A stretch of DNA of 29,051 nt from Candidatus Colimorpha onthohippi (GTDB lineage: Bacteria > Bacteroidota > Bacteroidia > Bacteroidales > P3). Made by a program: the position numbers and the translations under genes. This document shows positions 13,201-21,000 of this stretch, piece by piece. Location of the stretch: the NCBI GenBank assembly GCA_018064565.1, contig JAGHVA010000165.1:1-29051 (forward strand), written 5' to 3'. The notes under the pieces are model-generated. The model saw only the letters and a program-made list of their open reading frames with translations, had not been told where the DNA came from and searched no databases. Position 1 is the stretch's first letter. Every line of letters starts with the position of its first letter.

Positions 13201-14012
13201 TTGTTATCTGTCCCCAAATTGTAACTACCCTTTGACAAGGTATCCGTTATCCGCAATGAGTCGTCGTCTGCACCACCCATATCATGGTAATAATACACCT
13301 TACTATCTTGATATTTATCTTTCCCAGTAACGCTGTTTTTTGGATTCCAACGTAAAGAGTCACAAGCAGGCCAATCAATAGTATCCCGACCATAATCATA
13401 CACCGTAAGCTTAAGTTTGCGCCACTTGTAACAACCTGTGAAATATGTGTGATTCTCTATTTGAACTGTTGGCTCATAAAAAGTTTTCTTATACTCCCCA
13501 TTTTCGAATTTATCAATAGAGGAAGGATGGGATATTCCTGATATTGGAGATACATACTTATGACACACCACTGTATCAATAATACTATTAACAGAATATT
13601 CTTGAATATAAACAACTACACTAATCCTGTTAATACCTGGCAATACATTACTTATTAATTCTCCTTCGTCAGTTTTAGCAGTGATATATGTACTACTATA
13701 TCCTCCATCAACAGAAGCCACTCCATCCGATTCGAAATTAACACCTGTCGTAGTTATTTCATTCACACTAATATTTTTATACAAAGTTTTTCCCGAAAAT
13801 GAAATAGAATACCGAGCGTTTTGATCATAGGTATAACGGTTAGAATCTATCATTGAAGTTTGACACACTCGGATTTTCACTTTCAAGGAATTATTTTCAC
13901 TCTCCACATCCAATGGCATTGGATTATCCGTTGATTGTCCAAAAGCATATGGAACACAACATCCTATCAGCAAAATTGCAAGCAACAAAATATACTTAAT
14001 ACTATTCTTCAT
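1224..14012 (-). CDS. Giant Cys-paired repeat surface protein A, T9SS substrate
   Basis: A 4262-residue protein, very roughly 470 kDa. The ATG at 14012 is preferred because it places a signal peptide at the very N-terminus (MKNSIKYILLLAILLIGCC, then a likely cut at AFG/Q); the frame is open 29 codons further, but those residues do not look like a signal. Residues about 26-150 form a distinct N-terminal domain. Next come about 63 modules of roughly 60 residues, each opening with 'DT-x-x-x-C-D-S-F-x-W' and closing with 'G-C-D-S-I/V-x-x-L-x-L-x-V/I'. An Ig-like cap containing MINHYPNG and NGCYYVKV follows. The last 83 residues are a T9SS sorting domain: VYPNP, ILDLYGREV, AGVYMVQL, KRLVIGR. This repeat style is common in predicted secreted Bacteroidetes proteins, where adhesion is the usual guess; no catalytic motif is seen. 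The frame is uninterrupted. Confidence 0.93.
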   Translation of the reverse strand: MKNSIKYILLLAILLIGCCVPYAFGQSTDNPMPLDVESENNSLKVKIRVCQTSMIDSNRYTYDQNARYSISFSGKTLYKNISVNEITTTGVNFESDGVASVDGGYSSTYITAKTDEGELISNVLPGINRISVVVYIQEYSVNSIIDTVVCHKYVSPISGISHPSSIDKFENGEYKKTFYEPTVQIENHTYFTGCYKWRKLKLTVYDYGRDTIDWPACDSLRWNPKNSVTGKDKYQDSKVYYYHDMGGADDDSLRITDTLSKGSYNLGTDNNHCDSIVLANLWIWKTDTAVSQAKYTCDTFRWDLMDEILRGGEAVPAVNKVVFNKMWQSDTDFDTIYRAEKAKKRNYQNKKNETVQHQCDQVYKLNLKVYTKRSSTATENLCDTFTWRVNGYSHKRDDYTTNTWSAPKTYSSGLQKGDTNQPKKTITLNSSGLYTVHGCDSTVKLNLTIRNSSTAVHIDSACIEGSPYVIPEYGRYRTASHFTDTVRFPNAPYKYEYALKGDRNKYTPYEGDTVHINNYQMCDSVITLHLAVGRNDTMPENTVACKTYKWNPTYSSKQYKYDTITTPTPNTVYYDTVPKHFEINSMVGGFHCNHINQLTLTIYNDSTRVLEPDSSCGSYTWTANHRKAHGHRDTSYIVESVYGRTIDTILYDTVKGDVHGQCDSIFVKPIKARSGFVVPKGEPGYDIVDTCGSYKWHRNGKSYAIGEKNRDTVYFSYEDSQHKVDTTKPEQQGKNLSPYHQCDSVYVLELHTSDTIFVLDTAVCDTFQWMGTIYGNGLDASLTGTDVKYTVSREPSRVNGPFNKVGKLSHAPNCDSILILNLTVLPSYTDAMAPAEHGAIDSFPVKVAGYDVVCDEYQGWTRHGVDGTATSITFNYQDFVDGEYDARHLDDSLKTTASQALFNAGKLKAACDSVTHLRLSTDAVPDPIHIGEFLSATFCKTSVSALKDIEVCEIFKFTNSPKGNHRYSSKTGKPGSYSPLPEGKDSLVFSDMNDKGYLYIVDSMFAFNSYGCDSVDSLRVRVKDIGRRYERKVGCDSVYVQNRWLKHSDTIPTGRRTGTGVTGYAQNGCDSVEFISVKVFKTKYVVDSITACDSIRWGNINGNHYKTLYTNNVAVGEVYDSLKYYPTPDTICDSIVALKLTIYKRTSKDTIWDNPKDIYSCYNVTWRDSVYTANGESRLDKVVYKTESHTFAERCDKTYKVNLHIFGTVKSTSDTMVCTRFWVHPDHNTADTSGRIKFVDKDTNVVARLYQNVAMAYKNPKGEVLHCDSLVTYHVSLRTASNRVVDTGVCDTFVLDGVKDFRVKTAGGSWEPAEIAGVHLNTDNKTLTIGRKQIGSFVSMDPMMVHYIDSYNCEKRDTFVIKVYPIAYDTLVQSECDSFNWYRDRKLYTKTGYYNHITDDNVGYDMNGVEQEITEANINSLQLCPRNSVLNLTIKDSVVAVHDTNVCDSIWWYQGNGVIDAMTWFKQETTATYRIHREFADGCDSVTVMRMHFRYTKRGEDVYSPAGPKRACDQLSWHGSIYTEDTKDVYNDTIHREFANGCDSVVWLNLTLGHHSYVRDTDSTCSQSYVWRYKGGVIDTINHTGFYSDTLRVRLHRDVRNADGCDSIVSLKFYNYDNTVRDTLVDTACYEYVWHDVTYRSSTADWVKPYPQHIYKDRHGCDSTVSLKLTIYDYGRSAKNVVVCDSFELDGRWLKSSGDIIDTVHGVSQYGSVACDSIYALHLTVNKSSEVTDTVMSNVCIDSVWHGKTYEYSPAGQVELYDTLHNVANCDSVIRLTVSFLDRISSDTQVYACDTFIFDRRADRIDTFATPGVHMHADSVLLKSKAGCDSMVYVNLTLNLHRSDTVVNPVRDCDTVEYDGKKYYSDTLILEKTVDDLIGDHEVNTCQLWRYVKLKVDSSIHRVDSVVGINGSYHWSYIDSTITHDTVITRRGLPTPAPAHCDSTYTLRLKVDSIEYRDVELQGCIYKRATVKDLKGSLLRDTLCLLRDTFNRAPDTNVYRFVDTLGKTPLGSWIIQNTTVKLLGYAINTVSVKGCEEASYKSRRYTESIDMVSDLDDLSKSVITNEGLRCDSLLHLIVRVDTHHAPEVMYDTVCSLYTWKRKPDINIYGDTISRDTILSSAGTYVDFYNDGCNNRDTLHLYTENTLLDTSACNKFNWVENGVNYQIGDRKSMTVPYEISASRLISKTRYGVQCRDSLHLLLFEDSAYAWHVDEVQCDSFAWHLWTATGDFDTVFKENATYWRVDSEGTVNGCRRSDTLYFTGLQTTPMRDSLDSICNYMGPYMFYSHAVSWKPMTSGQTDTILDTIRRSSPIGCDSIVTLRLVVHTGDTSVYVDYDSIYCGKFTWDRNGRTYNFVDSLEYKDLIDTLMGYNVHGCVTRDSLHIKLRYSKHIGLDTTVCDRFEWTRSDGSKAVLTSSVTDSVYRYQTAGSRCYATDTLNLTVNYSSGSLLYDTCCYNAEGKTFNALGTNKGNIIFNARAASPSGRWDYYTYRDTIRGEKGNAVKCDSLVVMALTVVRGGDTAIMDTSACDGFKWEYNNNPDEWLDHDTNMMSQLHDNGILKQGCTSYDSLVLRVHTATVGYDTVEANYQIVWDNPLFTKNNKRYTDSTTIVDTLRNQYGCDSINNVALFVNQDQYDTIRVHACESFVWSLSGKSYTKSGKYDYLGFTATGCNLHKCLLLTVDKNTQSDSTHAPVCDSLHFYAEGFESTVSDTTVYQSGVYKLMLKNAHQCDSTILLTVTINRSSALSYDTASSCKSYNWIGTTYTESGDYLDTLTNRSGCDSVVTMHLDIVHPKYDTNRMGDQCAPFAWRGITLSQAINSADTVCDTSEHAVSGICDSVYMLTINLHEAPHAYYDTCDTAANGFHFTWPGTEKRDVFFEGGEWHYTHRDASNTCEGTDTLNLTLNDGDMVDTLICAKITFNWVSGSWVGEKNYLYNPTDTVRDTVWYVDTASKCNKRDLLVLKWADDTIVANEGIAGCDSLRWGGVLYKYSQTVSHTFKRTNGCDSTMKDFRINVLTYRPNVYNKVSCTKFYWEHSGKSYYESGTYTWPAQDATGCSGYDTLRLTINSATSKHEYETACDSFVWNHNSGRMKRYQHGASTKPGYYGTTANGDRTDTIRYTNEGGCVSVDYLHLHLNLSSHQTYVDSICSGRLPYVWSRQKNTPYSTTETYLHEYENANGCASTDTLHLTVNTESYVEQDTIACDTFVWHHAERIDTLFHSGEVAYSFANEHGCPSDSVLNVTISPSYRILDSLANCGKYWWEEVNGREYTSSCRDSVSGTTIDGCDSVHILDITINNYNDTAYFDTVCDNEGFHWFVDGWDTVIYNTGDYEHIWSEETGCGKRETLHLFAYTHFERHDTVSACDRYIWDLQPETTFVFSQDVQKTYSFTDRNGCKGIATLDLKIHPNYYEARQADTTVCDQFTWRGRTYTTSCTLNELDTLTSTFGCDSVVQMNKVTIITQPKSYEQVTQCNSYMGNQFEYGYGYKLITHTESSIDTFKAGPNVNGCDSIHILVVTINHDDTITKDTTVCDTLYYRGIRSFVTDTTGVFLLSGRNDQNCQSYLKLNLHVNHSKVIQERDIITCEEAVWRGNRYTLTDSYRWDTVGANGCDSTRTVNIIISQNDTVDKGTVTQCDSYYWRLADSTYTESTRAYYVDPVNLTSGGCKIVNTLLVNINYSDTTEFDTLACHGYRRNGVPYLRDTRIVENDYEHMTSLGCDSVVIINLKVRSDSYATLDTADCVKVKWNRKTYYTNTIHYDTLPNVAGCDSIVTVNITVYSQEEQADTVLRCDVPSYTWPANGCVYRQSTVDSAIVVDAHNCLIQKKLHLKMEHYHRSAPMPVKACESYRDLNSGAVYTQSATIMDTIAIHDVCDSIAIFNLTINLPVYDTTPLESCHSYDWEYSDTAITQSGDYVHPYWDSNVSSCISYKVLRLTINGFETDDSVNGCQSVVYRGRVYIASSEFDTNYPIQGSCCDTLVHVHINVDQDSSHYDTIKACDAYVWQVNGQRYTGSTTYCVVDTMPSGCVNANCLFLTVNNSSYVRVDTVVMEDTLIWNNKRYTTSGRVLDTLVNRAQCDSIVDATITFSGMPRPYLVTDASNRVLMINHYPNGEDGEAVYYFAYQWFHNDEELYGQTNDKFQNADWSELNGCYYVKVAVDPQRTRWIKSDEICFSNSAIEGVDGAKLFAVYPNPATVGTPVTIQMEGYEQSLRGSVISILDLYGREVLKQAVTGSQMQLMPKLSAGVYMVQLITADGQQASKRLVIGR
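1227..1475 (-). other. T9SS C-terminal sorting domain of giant protein A
   Basis: The final 83 residues carry the elements of a type A sorting domain: YPNP at the start of the domain, a central 'ILDLYGREV' strand, 'SAGVYMVQL', and a terminal basic strand KRLVIGR. In the known pathway this domain targets the protein to the T9SS translocon and is usually removed by the PorU sortase on the cell surface. It is homologous to the end of giant protein B. Confidence 0.85.
1765..13570 (-). repeat. Tract of about 63 diverged Cys-paired modules in giant protein A
   Basis: Modules counted by eye from the closing 'C-D-S' or equivalent Cys followed by an L-x-L-x-V strand; the ends are approximate. At DNA level only short words recur (for example plus-strand CTATCGCA, which encodes the C-D-S element on the minus strand), so most copies are old. 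The closest pair I saw is 9380-9414 and 9557-9591. Some modules replace the closing C-D-S by C-x-x-x-D-T/D-S (for example GCSGYDTLRL) but keep the Cys and the strand. Confidence 0.85.
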
Positions 14013-14131
14013 ACTCCTTGAGTTTATTATTACATGCATAAGATTCAGCCTATTTTTATTACGTCGTTTTATCGCCTCAACAAAAAGGCAGTGCAACATG
14101 ATTATTTTTTATATCTCACAAAATTCTTTGA
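14013..14131 (-). other. Gap between barrel B and giant A
   Basis: 119 AT-rich bases. I see no TAnnTTTG promoter and no hairpin followed by a T-run, so read-through from barrel B into giant A is the simplest view. An AAGGAG-like stretch sits almost against the giant A ATG, closer than a normal Shine-Dalgarno spacing, so it may not act as one. Confidence 0.45.
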
Positions 14132-15043
14132 TTACAACAATCTCTTGTTATGGCGGCCTCCACCTCCATGGCTATTACCAAAACCTAAATTATACAAGAT
14201 GCGGACACCTGCTTTATAATAGCGCACGCTGGTCATCAAATTAGAGTTCATCGCCCCGTTGTAGCGCTCCACATTAGCCCCATTGAGGGTGAGCAACTCA
14301 CTGGTCTCTGGATTGCCTAACTGGGCATTATTGATACCATAATCAATATAAGCTCCTATCGAGATGGCACCATGATTCGACACATCGAACTTGTATCCGA
14401 TTTCAAGCGCAAACAATAGGAACACCGACTTAGATCGGTTTTTATACACATCATAATCGCCCTTAGTACCAGGGTCGGTGGCATCGTCAATCGGCAACGG
14501 ATTGTCTTCGAGCGAATATCCACCGTAATCATAGATATAATCCACCATCATAGTGGTTGGACCACGGTCGAAATCAGCATTCATCTTGATGGGGACTCCT
14601 ATCTTATATCCGATATTGTAGTACCACTGGTCGTTATGAATTGCCAAGAAAAGCGGGATTTCGAAAAAAGTGGCCTTATACTCTTCACGCAATGACTCGG
14701 TTTTGCCCACACAACGCACATTCTTAGTTTCGGCAATATTCGTATAGTGGTTGATAAACGTCATCTCTCCACTATAATGCGACAAGATGTTGTTGCTGGC
14801 AATGGAGCTGTTCAAAAACGAGATATTCACACCCGTAGTGAAGCCGAAGAAGTCGTTGAACATATAGGTGTAGTTGAGATCGAACCCACCTGCAAAGGCT
14901 GGAGTGTAGTCAACCTCAAACTCAGTAACAGGCAGCAATGCCCCAATACCCATACGTCCTCCCACCTCGAGAGATGATCCAGGTCCTGCAACTGCAAAAA
15001 CGGTAGAGGCAAGACAAAACAACGAAAGAATTATTTTTTTCAT
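14132..15043 (-). CDS. Outer-membrane beta-barrel protein B (partner of giant protein B)
   Basis: A 303-residue protein. The ATG at 15041-15043 is chosen (an in-frame TTG lies two codons upstream), giving the signal peptide MKKIILSLFCLASTVFA. The mature part is a predicted barrel with features such as GFDLNYTY, GVNISFLNSS, YNIGYKIGVPI, ALEIGYKF and a last strand ending YNLGFG, then a Gly/His/basic tail (SHGGGGRHNKRLL). It is a paralogue of the barrel at 204-1124. It starts only 24 bases after the giant B stop, so the two are surely co-transcribed and probably translationally coupled. I place it in the broad OMP_b-brl group. It is not a recognisable PorP/SprF protein. Function as a dedicated partner of the giant protein is inference from position and co-duplication. 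Confidence 0.87.
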   Translation of the reverse strand: MKKIILSLFCLASTVFAVAGPGSSLEVGGRMGIGALLPVTEFEVDYTPAFAGGFDLNYTYMFNDFFGFTTGVNISFLNSSIASNNILSHYSGEMTFINHYTNIAETKNVRCVGKTESLREEYKATFFEIPLFLAIHNDQWYYNIGYKIGVPIKMNADFDRGPTTMMVDYIYDYGGYSLEDNPLPIDDATDPGTKGDYDVYKNRSKSVFLLFALEIGYKFDVSNHGAISIGAYIDYGINNAQLGNPETSELLTLNGANVERYNGAMNSNLMTSVRYYKAGVRILYNLGFGNSHGGGGRHNKRLL

Positions 15044-15067
15044 GAACAATAGTTCTTCATATCACGA

Positions 15068-18000
15068 TTATCGGACAATCAAACGCTGTGTAGCGCAACT
15101 GCCCTCGGTTGTCATCAAACGAATCATATATACACCCGCAGGCAAGTTATGGTTGACTGTAGTAACGGCACTACTAATCACCTGTTTCGCCACGTTGCGA
15201 CCTTGCAAGTCGAAAATCAAGAGTGTAGCTTGCTGACCCTCTTCAAGACTGGTCTGCAACAGAACTGGTACTCCCTGAGATGCAGGATTGGGCAACAACT
15301 GTATGGTAAATTCTGACCCATCAACATCATCAATACCTTCGGTAGTGCAGTAGGGTTCGGAGGCAATCCACGTGGTCTGAGCAGCATCAATCGGCACTTC
15401 TACATAATAGCAACCTTTAAGTATGGCATTAGCAAACTCGCGGTAGCTGTCGCTCGTGGCATTAGGAATCAAGGTACCATTATGATACCAGCGATATGCA
15501 GCATAATCAACACGCTCGTAGCCCTGCCCGTTGGGATAGTGGTTGACCATCAAATAACGACCCTCGGTGCTGACCAGTTGTGGCTGAGGAATATCAGTAA
15601 TCACCAGACGGAGTGTAACCACACTGTCGCAACCCTGAACTTGCGGGAAATGCTGTGTATAGGTGCCTGTACGTGTGTAATAGACACCGTTCCACTCATA
15701 ACCCACTGGATCGACCTTGGTAAACGAGTGCGAAACTCCATGATAAACCGTTAGATTAAGCGATACAGAGCTGTCGCACCCCACCGCATTGGTTAAATGT
15801 GCCACTGGTGTTGTGGTTGAAGCAGTATAAACCACGCCATCTATCCACAACAAGCTGTCGCATACTGCATGCGTATCCACCGATGAACTGGAGTTCAGAA
15901 TAGAGATTCGAACAACCTGAACCGTATCACACTGCCCCTGTTCAGGAGCTAATGCTATGGTATGAACAATTAGAGTATCCGCTGTCACGACAATACCATT
16001 CCATGTATATGCATCGCAACCTCCTTCCACTTGTTCGCCAGCCAATACCGTCGAGTCAATCAGCAGATGTAGCGTAGCTGTGCTGTCGCATCCAGACTGA
16101 TTGAACCCCAACAAGACGGTAGTATCCACATCGTGCGTAAACACAAAGCCATTCCAACGATAGCCAGGGCAATAAGAGCCATTGACCGTAGAAGACGATG
16201 AGTAGCCTATAGTGAGCGGCATCCAAGTTACGCTATAACAATTGGCAACAGCACCCTGAATAGTGTCAGAATAAAGACCAGACATGCGATAAGTGTTACC
16301 ACGCCAAGAGAAACTATCGCAGGCAAATTCTGCTGGGAGTGTATCTGGATCAAGCATATTGCTGATAGTAACATGCACATTGTATGCACTGTCACATCCA
16401 TAACGGGTAACGGTATCCATACGGAACACCGTATCGTTGGTAAACATGACACCATGCCAACGTAAGAACGTGCAGGCTGCAGTATCCATACGGCCAATGA
16501 CCGCAGGCATATGACCTATATTCAGGTGTAAGAATACGATACTATCGCAGCCATGTGAACTCTGGTCTGACAAATCGACAGGACCATAATTGCCCGTTGT
16601 CGAATAATGATTGCCTTCCCAATCATAACCCTCGCAGGCATATACAGTATCCTGGAACTCACCAGCGGGATAAATTGTCAAATGAAGGTTGACCACACTA
16701 TCGCAATCCTTGTGGTTGCGAGTATGCCACATTATGGTATCGCTGCTGGAGGTATAGACCGAACCATGCCAGGTGTAACTGCCACAATTCTGCTTTGAGA
16801 TGACAGCTGATGACGAATGATTGAGTGTAAGGTTCAGTCTAACGATGCTGTCGCAATGGTATTGAGTGGTGCCATGATACACTGGCGATGAGGTGCTTCT
16901 AAGATACAACTGCCCATCTAACCAACGAAGGCTATCGCACTCTATCCGCTTGTCTAACACAGAATAATCTCTGCCTATTGTTACATTATGACGCTCCAGC
17001 CGGTTGCATGCGGAATCATTGATAGTCCAGCGAGTCAGCACATCAGACGCATATATTGTTGTCCCATTCCATGCAAACTGATTGCAAGCGGTGTCATAAT
17101 AATCGACCGTATCGCTGTAATGGATGGTTAGGTTTAAGGTAATGATACTATCGCAGCCACGGCTGTTGGTACGCCGCCATTGTGGGAAACCGCTGGCGGT
17201 GAAAACACTATCGTGCCATACAAAACGGTCGCACTCGATAGCTGTCTGCGTACTGTATGACGATTTATGAACCGCAAGAGTCAACGTAACCACACTATCG
17301 CAATGATTAGCGGCTGTTGTAACATGCTCCACAACGGTATCACGCGTCAGACGATGACCATGCCATACATACTCATCACATACCGATGTATCAAAAGTGG
17401 AAGAACTACTATATTTCATCGTGAGCACCAACCTGGCAGAATCTGGGCAACCGTTAGCCATATCCTGAGGCAGACGGATGGTAACAATAGTATCGGATGA
17501 GTATTGAACCAGATTGCGAGGCCATGTGTAGAAGTCACACTCTGGAACAGAATCAATATGCAAACCTTCTGGCTTGATAGTCAAATCGATGGTATTGATT
17601 GTACCGCAATCGGGCAAAGTGTCGTGATAAACACCCGTAGCATAATACGTCTTGTTATTGAAGGGCCATGTATAATGACCACAAATATCCGACAGCACTT
17701 CGGTCGAACCTATTGGATGATGTTTAATCTCAATATGCAGACTATCAATACTGTCACAACCTACCTGATTGAGTTCACCACTCAAAAATGCTGTGTCGAT
17801 ACTATGGGTCAACACCCCATGACCTTCCCACATATACTGCTCACACCCCATAAGTGTATCATAATGGTATGTAGTATGGTTGACCTTCAACCTGAGGACA
17901 TCGCCAATATTGCAACCTTCGGAAGTATGGTCAAACACCTGAGAAACAACCGTATCGCTCGTATAAATATTGCCTCGCCACGGATACTGATCACATTCGG

Positions 18001-21000
18001 TAACGTTCCATACCGTCATCCTGCCATAGTTGACCATAAGGTTGAGATGGACAATGCTATCGCAATTCGAAACGGCCTGATTGTCCTTACGGATGGTGGA
18101 AGTATGCCCATAGAACGTGCTGGTGTCGGTAGAGCGGAAATAGGTACTATCGTTCCAGCGAATGCTGTCGCATACCACCAACGTCTCGGTATAATCGTAC
18201 GAAGGATGAACCGTGAGCACCGTACGACGGATAATAGGACAGAACTCGTCATTTTTACCCACTTGCTTATCCATGACAGTATCTCTCAAATAGAAACGAT
18301 CTGAAAATATAGGATACTCCACACTATCGCAACCGTCAAGATAAGCCGTGTTGACGGTGCTATGCGTGATGAAGACAACGAGTCTGTACGAGCTGTCGCA
18401 ACCCGTCATGTTGGTCCTCATAAAATATGCCGAATCGGTGCTTTGGGTGTAGAGCTTGCCATTGCGCTCCCACCGGAACGAATCGCAGCGGCTGCCTGGT
18501 ATCTCATCAACTAAGTTGTCGGACCTACCTAAGTCAAGATGCAGCGTGTCGAGACTACGACAGCCATAAACATTGTAATAAGGATCTGAATAGCAATTAT
18601 TGATACCTAAGTGGATACCAGACCTTCCCCTATAATACCACTGCTTGGTTGTAGCCCAGTAGAAACTATCGCAAGCATGAACATACTGACTGTTGTGCGT
18701 ACCATAGTTTACCTTGAGGTTGAGCACATACAAGGTGTCGCAATTGGTAACAGGGTCGAATCCTCCGCGCTCCGCACTTTCATATTGGTCGCCATACGAG
18801 GTGGCGGTGTAAGTCTTGTTGTTCCACCACTTGTAGAAATCGCACACCGTAGTATCGAACCGAACCACATTGCGAGCCTTTAAGACAAGCTGCAACCTAT
18901 AGATACTATCGCATCCGTATGCAGCCTTGCCTGTATCACGGAACGTTGGAGAAGTGGCATTGCCTGAATAGGACTGAGTGTAGTCGTTGCCGTCGCGCCA
19001 CACGAGATGGTTGCACACCTCGTACGCATCTACACCATATTTATGCTCGTGCATATACAGCACCAACCGAGAGGTGCTGTCGCAACCATACTGGCTGCCT
19101 CTTGAAAATTTCTGATACACAAGACCCAAACTATTCTCTGAATAGGTACGCCCGTTCCATCGGATAGGCTCGCAAGCATGAATAGTGTCATCTATCGTGT
19201 CGTGCTTGTTGATAGTAAGTCTCAGCTGATTATAGTACGAACAGTTGCGGTATGGCGACTCCGCATAGAACGGACCTGCCGTATATTTTCCAGAATTAAA
19301 ATACCAAGTGCTGTCAATCTCCCACCAAAAACTATCACACGCCCCTTCTACACTGATTACCGTGTCGGAGTGGAACAGAAAGACATGCTGATACACAATA
19401 CTATCGCACCCAGTTTTAGAAACAAATGTGCCGCGCCATACAGTATCGGTCTCGGTATAGGGAGCAAGACCCACTGCCCAAGAATTGAGCGATAGCGGCA
19501 AATTGTCCCAACTGTAATTATCGCATCTATAAACTGTGTCATGGCGGACAATGCTATCCATGATGACCACCCTTTTGTGCTGATAATTATAACAACCCAC
19601 ACCATTGAACTGTGGCATCGATAACCGGTAAGTAGTATCAAATGAGGCCGTGTAAGTACTATCGGTAAGCGACCAATAATAATCTTGACATACCGTGTCG
19701 AAAGCATCTACAAAAGTACTTTGACGGATATTTACGCTGATTTTGTAGATATTATCACATATACCTGACTCATTGGGAACTGCCAACGAGTGACTGCCCG
19801 ACTCGGCAATCACAGTATCATGCCAATGCATTGTGTCGCAAAAATAGGTCTGTCCCTCTGGATAGACTGGAGTATCGATAATGATTGGATTGGGCATTAC
19901 CGACAGATTTACCATCACAACACTATCACAACCTACACTATTGGTATCGGCATGATATATAGTCCAAACTGTATCCAATTCACCATTGGCAACAACCCGC
20001 TCGTGATAAGGATGACCACGCCACGAGCCAGAGCCACAGACAGTATCAACACCAAGATCAGTAGTATCGGCAGTTCTACGGTTGATTGTAAGATATAGCG
20101 TAACTGCACTATCGCAACCATGAATTGTCTTTAACCCCGTATAATGTGGGTAAGTGCCAGGAGCAGGCGTTGACGTATATTCATGACCATCTCCATCCTC
20201 CCACACAAACGTATCGCAAGCCGTGATAGAATCCCGTCCGTTTAGATTGCTCTTATGTATAGTAAGATTCAAATCAAAAATACTATCGCAGCCATCCTCA
20301 TTGACGCCACCGTGAACCGTGTCGGTGCCAAAACCTATAGCATGGACATAATGCTTAGGAGCCATACCCGTATGATCATCCACTTTCATATCCCACAAGA
20401 ACGAATCGCACACAGCGGTATCAATAGCCACATGCGTAGATTGTTTTACAGTGAGATAGAGCGACACGATACTATCGCAGCCATACTGGTTGACATGGTG
20501 TAGCGTGTCTTTAGGCGGGAACGACCTATTCGTATTGGCAGTATAAGTGATACCATTAGACCAATGCAGAGAGTCGCAAACTGAGGTGTCCAAATCGCCT
20601 TTGGTAGAAGGTAAGATTTTAAGATTCATCCTCAGAGCACTGTCGCATCCTACGCTATTTTTGTCCTCTAATTTTTTTGTATCCGTCGTTGACTCTCGAT
20701 AGGTTACATTGTTGGCACTCCATATAAATCGGTCGCATGCTGTAGTGTCAAAGTCAATTACGGTACTGTAGTTGATAGTTAGCAACATTGTTGTAATACT
20801 GTCGCAGCGAAACGAACTACCCTCTCGGTTGCAGACCCAAGGCGTTACAGCCTCATCGGTATCGGACTCGAAATAAACCCTGTTGTTCATATTCCACTTC
20901 ATCGAATCGCATTTCACATACTGGACAGTATCCCTGCCATTGTGATACAGCACCAAATGCAATGCGCGTGCGCTGTCGCAATGTAACGGCAAGCCCGCAG

